From: Pseudomonadota bacterium
Lineage (GTDB): Bacteria > Pseudomonadota > Gammaproteobacteria > QQUJ01
Direction of reading: 5' to 3'
DNA: 64,000 nt
Assembly: GCA_008501635.1 (NCBI GenBank)
Contig: QQUJ01000012.1
Coordinates: forward strand, 28,612-92,611
This document shows positions 1-8,806 of the stretch, piece after piece; positions within the stretch are counted from its first letter, which is position 1, and each line of letters opens with the position of its first letter. The notes under the pieces were generated by a model. It saw only the letters and a list, made by a program, of their open reading frames with translations, was not told the origin of the DNA and searched no databases. The position numbers were made by a program, and so were the translations under genes.

Positions 1-1128
1 CACGACGCTATCAACGATATTGTGCAACTTGCGGCAACGGGAAGTGCGCGCTGCGAACAGCGATTCGAAGAACTGGACGTTCGTGGTGACAACGATAGGC
101 GCGTCCCAGTTTTCACACGCCAGGCGCGACTTGTGACTCTCCCGCTCAGGATCGGATTCCGCATTGCTGTGATGCTCGATTACCGCGTCGCCGAAGATCG
201 AACGATAGATATCCGCCGTCTGCTCAATGATGCTTGTATACGGTATGACGTAGATCACGCGGCGCTTGCTGTGACGTTTAGCGTGTTCCAGCGAGAAGGC
301 CAGACTGGAGAGCGTCTTGCCGCCGCCGGTCGGCACCGTAAGGGAAAATAGACCGGGCGGCTCGGCAGCCTTGGCGCGACATTGAACCAGTATCTCGGCA
401 CGGAGTTTGTTAACCAGTGTGTTTGGGGCGTCCGCGGTAAACATGGCCATGTGATGGTCTAACATGTCGAGCAGTTGCGGAATCTCCGGCCAGTCACCGC
501 GCAGACTACCCTTTTCCGAATTCATGTAGGCTTCGGTATCGAGAAAATCGGCGTCCACCAGGCAGGAAAAGAGCATCCGGATCCACAACGCGAATCCCTC
601 TTTTCCACCTGGAACGGCACGCAGATCCGCGGAGAATGTACCGGGGTCGAGAATGGTATCGGGAGGAGACTCGACCAGCGCCTCGTTCAGCTCAGCGCGG
701 CTGTCATCCAACTCCAGACGGTGCTGCAGGCTGGAATTCTCCGAGTGCCAATCAGACAGCCCTGCGTGGTGGCCGGCAATCAGGTAGGCAAGCACCCGCC
801 CTTTCTCACCAAATCTATCGCATGCCAGCAGCGCCCCCGCCGTGGAGTGCGGCGCTTTACCCGCTTGTCCCTCTATATGGGCATCGGCTTCGAAGCCGCT
901 GACGGTGCGGATATAGCGTTGAAAGCGCGCTCGAAACTTTCCCAGATCGTGCCATAAACCTGCCACGTGCGCCCACTCCTTCGCCCCGAAGCTTTCACCG
1001 TAAGCTGCGGCCAGCTCAGCCACTCCTAACAGATGTGCTTCCAGGTCATGCGGTTCGCGCCAGATGCCGTTGGCGTCCTTAGTAGCATGCGCAATTGGTT
1101 TAGGGCGTCCTTCCAAAGAAAGCTCCAT
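1..1128 (-). CDS. cas3: CRISPR-associated nuclease/helicase Cas3, N-terminal part (cut by window edge)
   Basis: Cas3 is the HD nuclease and superfamily 2 helicase that degrades DNA bound by a type I Cascade complex. The reading frame is open from the ATG to the window edge, giving the first 376 residues. An N-terminal HD domain is visible (H60-D61 in GLWHDLGKF, GHHAGLSD near residue 122), followed by a helicase Walker A, PTGGGKTL, with K271. The last visible residues (VVTTNVQFFESLF, then NIVDSVV) lead towards the expected DEAQ/DEAH box outside the window. The start is set by GGAGG six bases upstream. HD-then-helicase order and these motifs resemble type I-C or I-G Cas3; the subtype cannot be fixed because Cascade, cas1/2 and the array are not visible. 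Confidence 0.93.
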   Translation of the reverse strand, partial: MELSLEGRPKPIAHATKDANGIWREPHDLEAHLLGVAELAAAYGESFGAKEWAHVAGLWHDLGKFRARFQRYIRTVSGFEADAHIEGQAGKAPHSTAGALLACDRFGEKGRVLAYLIAGHHAGLSDWHSENSSLQHRLELDDSRAELNEALVESPPDTILDPGTFSADLRAVPGGKEGFALWIRMLFSCLVDADFLDTEAYMNSEKGSLRGDWPEIPQLLDMLDHHMAMFTADAPNTLVNKLRAEILVQCRAKAAEPPGLFSLTVPTGGGKTLSSLAFSLEHAKRHSKRRVIYVIPYTSIIEQTADIYRSIFGDAVIEHHSNAESDPERESHKSRLACENWDAPIVVTTNVQFFESLFAARTSRCRKLHNIVDSVV

Positions 1129-1130
1129 GG

Positions 1131-1352
1131 TCACCCTCCGACTATCCATCCCAAGAGAAATGCCAATAACACCAGTTGCCGACCTTCCTTGCCCGCCTTC
1201 TCCAACTCCTTCACGAGCTGTTCTTCTTCGTCCACCTCAACCCAGCCGGCAGGCCCGTACAGTCCATCACCGAACGCGGCGAGTAGCTCACTGAAATCAC
1301 CCTCGAAACTGATCTCCACGGTCGGGTGTTTTGATTCCTTGTCAGACACCAC
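1131..1352 (-). CDS. Small hypothetical protein directly upstream of cas3
   Basis: This is a 73-residue ORF with a GTG start preceded by GAAGG at a workable distance. Its TGA lies two bases before the cas3 ATG, so the cas3 ribosome-binding site is inside its last codons and the two would be translationally coupled. The protein is acidic in the middle (VEVDEEEQLVKELEKAGKEG) and ends in a short hydrophobic stretch (LVLLAFLLGWIVGG) that could be a membrane anchor. I recognise no family. It may be a real accessory ORF of the CRISPR locus or a chance ORF; the tight spacing is the main argument for it. Confidence 0.45.
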   Translation of the reverse strand: MVSDKESKHPTVEISFEGDFSELLAAFGDGLYGPAGWVEVDEEEQLVKELEKAGKEGRQLVLLAFLLGWIVGG

Positions 1353-1545
1353 TGAGCACCTTCACCCGGTTTCGAAAGATGCGCGACTTTCTTGGTCGCC
1401 CAACGCGGGTGGTGCTGTAACGGCAACGGTTCATGACGTGTTCCTTTTATTTTGCTGTGAACTTCCCTATTTACCAGCCGGGAGCCTCAATTGATGAGGC
1501 CGGCGCTGGTCTTACCTGATTTTTCTGTATCAGCCGCACCCACAC

Positions 1546-3039
1546 CTAATGCAAACAACACTTCTTGTACTTCTTGCCACTACCACAGGGGCAGGGATCG
1601 TTACGGCCAATCTTCGGTGTTTCGCGCACATAGGGTGCAGCCCAGTCCTGGAAAGGCAAAACCTCTCCTTGCTGCTCGTTTTCAGGCCTTCGCGCCTCTT
1701 CTTCGGCCCAGCGTTCCTGGCGGGCTCTAATCACATCGGGGTCGTGGAACGCCCATGGATTGGTGAAGCGTTCCCACTCCGGTGCGTCTACGCCCCGGGC
1801 GTAGGAGTCTTCGATATCACGTGCTTCGAAGTGTTTACCGAGACCCGTTTGTCGTGAGGCGAGCATTTCGAGCAACAGCCGGTGACGGGGACGGGGCGAA
1901 TCGAGCAACTCACCGCCCAGGTTCAGGCGAAGCGTCCATTCCTCCTGCTCGTCGGCAGCCATCGCAGCGGCCCAATCGAGCGCCGTTTCGAACACACTTT
2001 CACCGCCGCGTTGGGCGAGGGCGAGATAGGTCTCGGCGGCGTTGATGCGGATGTACCAGTCGTGCGCGCGATCTTCCGCCAAGCGCCGCAGCTCGGGCGC
2101 CAGGGAAACCGGTTTATTAGTGTAAAGCGCCGGCCAATTCCCAGCCAACCAATCCTGCGTGTTGTCGTCATCCTCCCTGTCCAGCCGACGCATCAGCGCC
2201 ACCAACTCCCGACCTGCGTTTTCGGTGTCGATCAGACCGAGGATCATGGCGGCGTGCTGGCGCAGCCACCAGTTGCCATCGTCGATATCGTCGCTCCAAA
2301 AGGCCGGTGCGGAGAGCACGCTTGCCAGGGCCTGCACCATGGCATCACCGCGTGCGGCGCAAGCATCGATCAGATTGCGTGGAGCGCGATCGCCCGAGCG
2401 GCGCAAGATATCGATCAATGCCGGTTCATCGAGGGTGGCAAGTTCGGCGTCGGTAAGCAGTTCCACGGGTGAAAATCCGATGAGTTCGTCCGCTTCGGCT
2501 TCTTCCAGCATCGCGTTGACCTCCTGCAGATCGAAGGCATCGGGATCGAAGTCGTTGCCCAGCCAGTCGCGGGTCTCTTCGTGCTCTTCGTCATCCAAAT
2601 CAGCCAGAATTCGGAGCAACCGTTCGTAGCTCGGGATACCGCCGCAGTCCTCGGGCGGGCAAGCGCGCTCACCGGCAAGACAGCGCGGGTAGCGGTCGCC
2701 CGGATCGAGCGGACGCACCTTTTCGATCTTGAGTTCGTGATCCCAGCCGTCTCCGAAATCGTACTCGTAATAGACGGTTTCGCCTTCGGCAGCAACACCG
2801 TTGAGACGCACACCCGCCTCGTCTCGCAGACCGTCGAAATATTCGGAATCGCGCCCACTGTAGACGACCCCTCCTACGCGAAAGGCGTGTAGATGGCTGT
2901 CGGTCCAGCCCATCGCAATCTGCAGGATGACATGCAGTTCTTCGAGCGTGGTGTTGGCTTCCACTTCGATGCGCCGCCAGATGGGAGGCGCGCTCCCGGT
3001 GAGGGTGACTTTGATTCGGTAGATCATGGGTTGTGACAT
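1546..3039 (-). CDS. PRiA4 ORF3-family protein with C-terminal SEC-C zinc motif
   Basis: The protein has 497 residues in three parts. Residues 1-170 form a plasmid pRiA4b ORF-3-like domain ([21 protein letters not shown] at the start, then [19 protein letters not shown]), a fold of unknown function. A helical middle of about 170-460 looks HEAT-like and contains repeated L/A-rich stretches. The end is a SEC-C motif ([16 protein letters not shown]), a zinc-binding module also seen at the SecA C-terminus. It lies between the WYL regulator and the Cas3 gene on the same strand, with about 140 to 190 bases on each side, so common transcription is possible. Function is unknown; a role in mobile-element response is only an inference from context. 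Confidence 0.85.
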   Translation of the reverse strand: MSQPMIYRIKVTLTGSAPPIWRRIEVEANTTLEELHVILQIAMGWTDSHLHAFRVGGVVYSGRDSEYFDGLRDEAGVRLNGVAAEGETVYYEYDFGDGWDHELKIEKVRPLDPGDRYPRCLAGERACPPEDCGGIPSYERLLRILADLDDEEHEETRDWLGNDFDPDAFDLQEVNAMLEEAEADELIGFSPVELLTDAELATLDEPALIDILRRSGDRAPRNLIDACAARGDAMVQALASVLSAPAFWSDDIDDGNWWLRQHAAMILGLIDTENAGRELVALMRRLDREDDDNTQDWLAGNWPALYTNKPVSLAPELRRLAEDRAHDWYIRINAAETYLALAQRGGESVFETALDWAAAMAADEQEEWTLRLNLGGELLDSPRPRHRLLLEMLASRQTGLGKHFEARDIEDSYARGVDAPEWERFTNPWAFHDPDVIRARQERWAEEEARRPENEQQGEVLPFQDWAAPYVRETPKIGRNDPCPCGSGKKYKKCCLH

Positions 3040-3179
3040 GGCGTGGCGCTCGTTGAGTTTCCAATCGATACCATGAGATCAATAATCGTGTCCCTAACCC
3101 CCACCCTCTCGACTCGTGTTCCAGACTCCGTTTACCTCCTCCATCCCTGGAGTCGTCCCAACCCGGGAGGGGGTGTGCT

Positions 3180-4151
3180 TCACACGCTTTTATAAACAGC
3201 GAGCGCTGATAGTAGGCGTTTTACCACCTCGCGCCGCAACTTCGCCGGACGCAGCACTTCGACATCCGCGCCATACTTGAGAATATCCATGATCAGCTCG
3301 CGCGGATCGCTGTAGGGGATGCGCAGCTCCACAGCGCCGTCTTCCAAGACTTTCGATTCCTGCTGCGGGTGCCACTGCTCGTCGGCCACCCAGCGCGCGG
3401 CGGCGCTGGTGAAACGCAGTACGGCGGTGTGCTTGGGTTCGCCGGCAAAGATGCCATAGGCGGAGGCGAAGTGGCGATCGAGCCGCTTTTCGTCGATCTC
3501 TTTTGCGGTGCCCTCAACCGCGACGATATGCAAACGGTCGAGCGAAAAACTGCGCAGCGCCCGGCGCAGGTGACACCACGCGTCGAGATACCAGTTGGCA
3601 CGGTAGTGCACCAGCCGCTGCGGGGAGAGCCAGCGCTCGGTGATCGCGTCGCGTGCGCGTCCATGATAGAGCACCTTGAAACGAGCGCGCTCGACTGTGG
3701 CGGTGGCGACCTTGCGAAACACGTCCATATCCACCGGGCGCGGCGCCATTTGCAAAATACGCACGCGTTCGAGCAGTTCGCGGTTACCCGCCTTGCGATG
3801 TGCAAGCAAGTGCTCGATACGTTGTCGTAACGGAATAAGCTCGTCTTCGAGCAGGCTGGGCTGCGTCGGTGTCAACAACCGGTGAGCGGCAAGCAGGGCA
3901 TGAAGTTCGGACGGGTTAAACCACAATCCCGGCAGCTCAAACAGCGCACCGGCGTTGTCATCGAGTCGATAGCCGTTGTATTCGCGGTCGTATTGGACGG
4001 GCGCCCCGAGATAGGTGCGGAGATCGTCGATGGCCCGCTGGACCGTGGCGCGCGAGCACTCCAGTTTTTCCTGTAACGTCTCACGCGAAATGGGCGTGCG
4101 GCGACTGCTCAGGATCTTGTGCAGTGCATAGATGCGATCGAACCGGTCCAT
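3180..4151 (-). CDS. WYL-domain transcriptional regulator (HTH_11 + WYL)
   Basis: A 323-residue YafY-type regulator. Residues 1-60 form a winged helix (ISRETLQEKLECSRATVQRAIDDL is the recognition region). A linker follows, then a WYL ligand-binding domain, with the diagnostic W187-Y188-L189 in NWYLDAWCHLR and a WCX-like C-terminal region. Proteins of this class sense nucleic-acid or nucleotide ligands and often control phage-defence or DNA-damage loci (BrxR and CapW are characterised examples). Here it is the first gene of a minus-strand series that leads to cas3, which makes it a candidate regulator of that locus. Its own operator was not identified. Confidence 0.9.
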   Translation of the reverse strand: MDRFDRIYALHKILSSRRTPISRETLQEKLECSRATVQRAIDDLRTYLGAPVQYDREYNGYRLDDNAGALFELPGLWFNPSELHALLAAHRLLTPTQPSLLEDELIPLRQRIEHLLAHRKAGNRELLERVRILQMAPRPVDMDVFRKVATATVERARFKVLYHGRARDAITERWLSPQRLVHYRANWYLDAWCHLRRALRSFSLDRLHIVAVEGTAKEIDEKRLDRHFASAYGIFAGEPKHTAVLRFTSAAARWVADEQWHPQQESKVLEDGAVELRIPYSDPRELIMDILKYGADVEVLRPAKLRREVVKRLLSALAVYKSV

Positions 4152-4216
4152 GGCAGAGCCTTTTCGAGATGTGGCAGTATCCCGATCCTCTCACAGCAGT
4201 GGTGATCGGCATCGCC

Positions 4217-4699
4217 TTAACGCAGCAAAATGGAAATGCCAAACAAGATTACTGCAGAGTATATCCCGGCGAGAAAATCATCAATCATGATACCGACGCC
4301 GCCCGTCACGCCACGATCGAGGCTGCGGATGGGCCAGGGTTTGAGGATGTCGAAGAGACGAAACAGCAGGAATCCCGCCACGATCCATTGCCAGCCGCTG
4401 GGTGCCAGGCTCATGGTGACCAGGTAGCCGACGATCTCGTCCCAGACGATACCGCCATGATCGTGCACACCGAAATCACGGGCGGTGGTTTCGCACAGTC
4501 CGATGCCGACCAGAAAAAGCAGCGCGGTGACCGCCAGATAGGTCCACAGGGCGAGCGGTTCCAACAGCAGATAGATGGGGATCGCGACCAGCGTGCCGAA
4601 GGTGCCTGGCGCTACCGGCATGGCGCCGCTGCCGAAGCCGCAGGCCAGAAAATGCACCGGATTGCGCCAGACGCTGGGCGGCACGCGGTTGCGTTTCAC
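4217..4699 (-). CDS. pgpA: Phosphatidylglycerophosphatase A
   Basis: PgpA removes phosphate from phosphatidylglycerol phosphate in the inner membrane to make phosphatidylglycerol. The 160-residue product shows the family pattern FGSGAMPVAPGTFGTL near the N-terminus, HDHGGIVWDEIVGY in the middle, and several hydrophobic helices. The GTG start overlaps the thiL stop by four bases (GTGA), so translation is probably coupled; a longer upstream reading frame is the overlap with thiL and is not part of the gene. Order thiL-pgpA is the usual gammaproteobacterial arrangement and this is the last gene of the rib-nusB-thiL run. Confidence 0.93.
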   Translation of the reverse strand: MKRNRVPPSVWRNPVHFLACGFGSGAMPVAPGTFGTLVAIPIYLLLEPLALWTYLAVTALLFLVGIGLCETTARDFGVHDHGGIVWDEIVGYLVTMSLAPSGWQWIVAGFLLFRLFDILKPWPIRSLDRGVTGGVGIMIDDFLAGIYSAVILFGISILLR

Positions 4700-5676
4700 T
4701 CGCCCGCACCCGTGAAGTGCTGGTATCCCAGGGTGCGCGGATCGATGATCTCGCCGTCTGCGATGATGCAACGCAGACCGGGTCGCTCGTCGATGCGGCC
4801 AATGGCGGTGCACCGCGTGCCGAGTCGGGCAAAGCGCGCTTCGATCGCCCCCCGCGCCGACTCCGGCGCCGTGAAACAGAGCTCGTAGTCGTCACCCCCG
4901 CCCAACGGCAGCGCCCAATTGCCGCTGGTGCCAAGATGCCGTTCCATGGCCGCAGACAACGGGAGCCGCGTGGCGTGGATGGTCGCACCGACACCGCTGG
5001 CGTCAAGCAGGTGGCCGAGATCGGCACCCAGGCCATCGGAGATATCGATGGCCGCATGCGCCAGACCGCGCAGGGCGCAGCCCTCGGCGATCCGCGGAAT
5101 CGGACGATCGAGCCGCGCTCCCAGCGTGCTGCGATCGGTGACAGCAACCTCCGCCCGGCCCTGCAGGCCGGCCAGCGCCAGCGCGGCATCACCCAGGGTA
5201 CCGGTCACCCATACCTGATCGCCGGGTCGCGCACCGTGACGGCGCAACGCACTGCCTTGCGGCACATGCCCCGCCACCTGCACCGAGATGGTCATTGGGC
5301 CGCGCGTCGTATCGCCGCCGATCAACGCCACCCCGGTGCTATCGGCCAGGGCGAAAAACCCGGAGGCAAAGGCGTGGACCCATTGTTCGTCCGGTTCGGG
5401 CAGCGTGAGCGCCAGCGTCGCCCAGGCGGGTTCGGCACCCATTGCGGCGAGGTCGCTCAGATTGACGGCCAGCGCTTTGTGGCCGATATCCCGCGGCGCG
5501 ATGTCGCGAGGAAAATGAACGCCGGCCACCAGCGTATCGATGGCGACCGCCAGTTCCTGTCCGGCAGGGAGGCGCACCACTGCGGCATCGTCGCCGATGC
5601 CCAGTACCACATCGTCGCGCTTGGTGTAATCACGCTTGAAGTAGCGGTCGATGAGTTGAAATTCGCCTAGGGACAT
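4696..5676 (-). CDS. thiL: Thiamine-monophosphate kinase
   Basis: ThiL phosphorylates thiamine monophosphate to thiamine pyrophosphate with ATP, the last step of cofactor synthesis. The 326-residue protein has the PurM/AIR-synthase fold with its signature motifs: GIGDDAAVV near residue 26, DTLVAGVHFP (metal and substrate binding), VNLSDLAAMGAEPAW, GGDTTRG and, late, DISDGLGADLGHLL. Length is normal for the family. It overlaps pgpA by four bases and is separated from nusB by 131 bases that contain a CCCTCTCCC-type palindrome, which may dampen read-through. Confidence 0.95.
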   Translation of the reverse strand: MSLGEFQLIDRYFKRDYTKRDDVVLGIGDDAAVVRLPAGQELAVAIDTLVAGVHFPRDIAPRDIGHKALAVNLSDLAAMGAEPAWATLALTLPEPDEQWVHAFASGFFALADSTGVALIGGDTTRGPMTISVQVAGHVPQGSALRRHGARPGDQVWVTGTLGDAALALAGLQGRAEVAVTDRSTLGARLDRPIPRIAEGCALRGLAHAAIDISDGLGADLGHLLDASGVGATIHATRLPLSAAMERHLGTSGNWALPLGGGDDYELCFTAPESARGAIEARFARLGTRCTAIGRIDERPGLRCIIADGEIIDPRTLGYQHFTGAGE

Positions 5677-5807
5677 GCCCTCACCCTACCCTCTCCCGCG
5701 AGAAGAGGGAACGCAGGACAACGAGCGATCGGCGCTCGGTGGATTCAGTGCCATGGTGCGGGAGCGCTGTAGCCAGCTTCAATAAAGGGGATGTTGGCAG
5801 CGCGATC
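5677..5807. repeat. Intergenic CCCTCTCCC-type palindrome between nusB and thiL
   Basis: The start of this 131-base gap contains CCCTCACCCTACCCTCTCCC followed by GCGAGAAGAGGG, a degenerate copy of the pyrimidine-rich palindrome seen also near 15017, 26435, 57246 and 63850. It would form a hairpin in the nusB-thiL transcript. No gene is visible. Confidence 0.5.
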
Positions 5808-6239
5808 TCAGGCTGCCGGCCCGCGCACCTCGACCGCGCGAACATGTTGCGCCACCTTGTCGAGGACGCTGTTGACATACTTGTGCCCCTGGTCGGCGCC
5901 AAAGCGCTTGGCCAGCTCAATGGCTTCATTGATGACCACGCGGTAGGGCACCTCCGGGTGGGCCACCAACTCGTAGGCACCGAGGCGCAGGATGGCGCGC
6001 TCGACCGGATCGAGCTCGGCGACCTTACGATCGAGCAGCGGTGCGAGATGCTCATCGAGCTCCTGCACCTGCCCCACCACCCCGCGGAACAGCTCCTCGA
6101 AATAATCGGCATCGGCCTGCGCCATATCCTGGTCTGCCGGAAACGTCGCCTGCAGATTGCCGGGTGTCTCGCCTGTCACCTGCCACTGATAGATGGCCTG
6201 GGCGGCACAGCGTCGTGACCAGGTGCGCTTGCGGCTCAT
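5808..6239 (-). CDS. nusB: Transcription antitermination factor NusB
   Basis: NusB pairs with NusE (S10) and binds boxA RNA in rRNA antitermination complexes. The 143-residue helical protein begins with the typical [16 protein letters not shown] segment and contains [24 protein letters not shown] and [17 protein letters not shown], all family hallmarks, ending with NSVLDKVA. Its ATG overlaps the ribH stop by four bases, the common ribH-nusB coupling of proteobacteria. Length is normal. Confidence 0.96.
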   Translation of the reverse strand: MSRKRTWSRRCAAQAIYQWQVTGETPGNLQATFPADQDMAQADADYFEELFRGVVGQVQELDEHLAPLLDRKVAELDPVERAILRLGAYELVAHPEVPYRVVINEAIELAKRFGADQGHKYVNSVLDKVAQHVRAVEVRGPAA

Positions 6240-6709
6240 CCGCCAATCGATCGCAACAGATTGACCATTTCGATGGCCGAGACCGCCGCTTCGGCACCCT
6301 TGTTGCCGGCCTTGGTTCCGGCCCGTTCGATGGCCTGCTCGATGGTGTCAGTGGTCAGCACGCCGAAGGCGATGGGCAGTCCGTGTTGCAGCGAGACTTG
6401 CGCGATCCCTTTCGTGCACTCACCCGCAACATAGTCGAAATGGGGCGTACCGCCGCGGATCACCGCACCCAGGGCAATAATGGCATCGTACTTGCCGGCC
6501 TTCGCCAACTGCTGGGCGACCAGCGGCATCTCGAAGGCGCCAGGCGCACGCACCACATGCAGGTCGGCCTCTTTGGCACCGTGGCGGCGCAGCGTGTCGA
6601 GTGCGCCTTCCAGCAGGCTCTCGGTAATGAAGCTGTTGAAACGTGTCACCACGATGGCAAAGTGCGCGCCACGGATAGTGAGATCCCCTTCGATGGTCTT
6701 GGTGGTCAT
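6236..6709 (-). CDS. ribH: 6,7-dimethyl-8-ribityllumazine synthase
   Basis: RibH condenses 5-amino-6-ribitylaminouracil with 3,4-dihydroxy-2-butanone 4-phosphate, the penultimate step of riboflavin synthesis; the enzyme forms large capsid-like assemblies. In the 157-residue product, [14 protein letters not shown] forms the substrate loop, [15 protein letters not shown] and [16 protein letters not shown] are the central motifs, and H89-type chemistry is expected in the GGTPHFDY segment. An AGGAA ribosome-binding site precedes the ATG. It lies between ribB and nusB, but a 228-base gap filled by repeats separates it from ribB. Confidence 0.96.
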   Translation of the reverse strand: MTTKTIEGDLTIRGAHFAIVVTRFNSFITESLLEGALDTLRRHGAKEADLHVVRAPGAFEMPLVAQQLAKAGKYDAIIALGAVIRGGTPHFDYVAGECTKGIAQVSLQHGLPIAFGVLTTDTIEQAIERAGTKAGNKGAEAAVSAIEMVNLLRSIGG

Positions 6710-6744
6710 GGTTTGGTTCCTGTCAGTTGAATCCTAGGGTGCGT

Positions 6745-6920
6745 GTAGTAACGGCGAAAGCCGCGAATGGATTGAATGTTGTCTCGCGCAAAGACGCGAA
6801 GACACAAGGTTCGCAAAGAAAACAGGAGCATCACTTCGCGGTTCCCGGCGCTCTTGGCGCCTTCGCGCCTTTGCGTTGAAAGGATTCGATGCAGACATTC
6901 TCGGCGTTCGCCGTTCCTGC
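6745..6920. repeat. Composite intergenic repeat between ribB and ribH
   Basis: The segment starts with a degenerate GTAGGAGCGGC-type arm (GTAGTAACGGCGAAAGCCGCG). A block follows with TCTCGCGCAAAGACGCGAAG and GTTCGCAAAG, then its inverted partner CTTGGCGCCTTCGCGCCTTTG. The same two-part architecture occurs between soeC and soeB and between soeB and soeA, in both orientations. It would form a large hairpin in the riboflavin transcript. No protein is coded. Confidence 0.75.
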
Positions 6921-6937
6921 CCGCATGCCCGACATGG

Positions 6938-8056
6938 CTATTCGCACGCCACGTACTCCACCACCTCCAGGTCGAACCCGGAGAGAGCGTGAACCCTTTT
7001 CGGCGTATGGACGATAACGCGCATCTTGCGCACACCCAGATCGGCCAGTATCTGCGCCCCGATGCCGTGGGTGCGCAGATCATTGACCGGTTCCTGACGC
7101 GGCCACTTGCCGCCCTGATCTTCCAGATCATAGGCACGGATGCGGCGCACCAGATCCTGCGCATTCTCCTCCATGTGCAGCACCACAATCACGCCACTGC
7201 CCGCACGGGTAATCTGCTGCATGGCGCGGCGCAGCGAATAGCTGGCCTCGCCACCACGCTGCGGTTCGAACAGATCGTCCAGGGTGCTGCGCATCTGCAC
7301 GCGCACCAAGGTCGGTTCGTCGGCGCGCACCTCACCCAACGTCAGCGCGAAGTGCAACTCGCTGGTGATGATGTCGCGGTAAGCGTTGAGACGAAAAGCG
7401 CCGTACTCGTTGGGCATGGCGCAACTGGCGACACGCTCGACCGTGGTCTCGTTGATGAGGCGGTATTGGATCAGATCGGCGATAGTGCCGATTTTGAGAT
7501 TGTGTTGTTCGGCGAAACTTTCCAGGTCGGGCCGCCGCGCCATGCTGCCGTCTTCATTGAGGATCTCGACGATCACCGCTGCGGGTTCGAACCCCGCCAG
7601 GCGCGCGAAATCGCACCCTGCCTCGGTGTGGCCAGCGCGGGTCAATACTCCACCGGGCTGCGCCATCAGCGGAAAGATGTGCCCGGGTTGAACGATATCC
7701 TCGGCCTTGGCGTCCTGCGCCACCGCGGCGCGCACCGTCACCGCGCGATCGGCGGCGGAGATGCCCGTGGTGACCCCTCTGGCCGCCTCGATCGACACGG
7801 TAAAGTTGGTGGAGTGCTTGGCGTTGTTGTCGCTCACCATCAGCGGCAATCGCAGCTGCTGGCAGCGCTCCTGCATCAGCGTGAGACAGATCAGGCCGCG
7901 GCCGTATTTGGCCATGAAGTTGATATCCTCCGGCCGCACCTGGGAAGCGGCCATCAGCAGATCCCCCTCGTTCTCGCGATCCTCATCGTCCATGATGATG
8001 ACCATGCGCCCGAGGCGCAGGTCGTCGATGATCTCTTCAATACTGTTCAAAGGCAT
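6938..8056 (-). CDS. ribB: 3,4-dihydroxy-2-butanone 4-phosphate synthase with degenerate GTP cyclohydrolase II domain (RibBX)
   Basis: The N-terminal half (residues 1-200) is a complete DHBP synthase: IMDDEDRENEGDLLMAA is the acidic metal loop, GLICLTL, TNFTVSIEA and HTEAGCDFARLAG follow. The C-terminal half aligns with GTP cyclohydrolase II (LRTHGIGAQILADLGVRKMRV near the end), but the zinc-binding Cys cluster of active enzymes (GxCLTGDxxGSxxCDCG) is absent; the equivalent region reads LGEVRADEPTLVRVQM. Such RibBX proteins are known to be common in Proteobacteria, so a separate ribA is expected elsewhere. The chosen ATG removes an upstream extension that overlaps ribE and reads through a degenerate repeat. 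Confidence 0.92.
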   Translation of the reverse strand: MPLNSIEEIIDDLRLGRMVIIMDDEDRENEGDLLMAASQVRPEDINFMAKYGRGLICLTLMQERCQQLRLPLMVSDNNAKHSTNFTVSIEAARGVTTGISAADRAVTVRAAVAQDAKAEDIVQPGHIFPLMAQPGGVLTRAGHTEAGCDFARLAGFEPAAVIVEILNEDGSMARRPDLESFAEQHNLKIGTIADLIQYRLINETTVERVASCAMPNEYGAFRLNAYRDIITSELHFALTLGEVRADEPTLVRVQMRSTLDDLFEPQRGGEASYSLRRAMQQITRAGSGVIVVLHMEENAQDLVRRIRAYDLEDQGGKWPRQEPVNDLRTHGIGAQILADLGVRKMRVIVHTPKRVHALSGFDLEVVEYVACE

Positions 8057-8111
8057 AACGACAATTCTATCTGCATGAGCGGCACCAGCCGCGAACTTTC
8101 GTGCCGCGCTC

Positions 8112-8774
8112 CTACGGCTTGAGGAATCCATGCTCGGCGAGAAACGCCAGCGTCACACCGCCGCTGCCGGGTTCCGCGGCGCGCTCGCCGAGCAGCAGGC
8201 GCTCGAGATAGCGGGCGATCAGGTCCACCTCCAGATTCACCGTCGTACCCACGGCGTAATCCCCCATGATGGTCTCTTTTATGGTGTGCGGCACGATGTT
8301 GAGATCGAACACCGCCCCATCGACAGCATTGACGGTGAGGCTGATGCCATCCACCGTAATCGATCCCTTCTCGGCAATGTACCTGGCCAACTCCCTGGGC
8401 GCCTCGATGCGAAACCGTTCCGAACGGCCGTCGGGACGACGCTCGATCACCTTACCCACGCCGTCGACGTGCCCGCTCACCAGATGGCCGCCGAGATGGG
8501 TGGTTGGCGTGAGCGCTTTCTCCAGATTCACGCGGCTGCCGATACGCAATCCGCCGAGCGTGGTGCGCGCCAGACTCTCGCCCGAGACGTCGGCCCAAAA
8601 ACCGTCGCCCGGCAGTTCGATGGCGGTCAGGCAGACGCCGTTGACCGCGATGCTGTCGCCCAGCCCCGTCGCCGCCATCGGCAGTTTCCCGGTCTGGATA
8701 CGCAGCCGCGAATCGGCCCCTTGCGGTTGCAGGGCGGCGATGGTGCCGACCGCCTGAATGATACCTGTGAACAT
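8112..8774 (-). CDS. ribE: Riboflavin synthase, alpha subunit
   Basis: This enzyme dismutates two molecules of 6,7-dimethyl-8-ribityllumazine to riboflavin and 5-amino-6-ribitylaminouracil. The 220-residue product starts with the invariant MFTGIIQAVG and shows two tandem lumazine-binding repeats: GDSIAVNGVCLTAI with THLGGHLVSGHVDGVG in the first, and GSITVDGISLTVNAVD with NIVPHTIKETIMG in the second. Length is slightly above average. It sits between ribD and ribB on the same strand. Its stop falls inside a degenerate copy of the GTAGGAGCG repeat, so the last residues may be repeat-derived. Confidence 0.96.
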   Translation of the reverse strand: MFTGIIQAVGTIAALQPQGADSRLRIQTGKLPMAATGLGDSIAVNGVCLTAIELPGDGFWADVSGESLARTTLGGLRIGSRVNLEKALTPTTHLGGHLVSGHVDGVGKVIERRPDGRSERFRIEAPRELARYIAEKGSITVDGISLTVNAVDGAVFDLNIVPHTIKETIMGDYAVGTTVNLEVDLIARYLERLLLGERAAEPGSGGVTLAFLAEHGFLKP

Positions 8775-8806
8775 TTACTCTTCTCCTCGGCCGGGATGCG
8801 CCCGAC

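Noticed and set aside
1..4151. CRISPR array search near cas3
   Set aside because: No regularly spaced direct repeats of 28-37 bases are present in the visible part; an array would have to lie outside the window.
7580..7610. GGTTCGAACCCCGCC, similar to a tRNA T-arm
   Set aside because: It lies inside ribB codons and no acceptor, D or anticodon stem can be folded around it.
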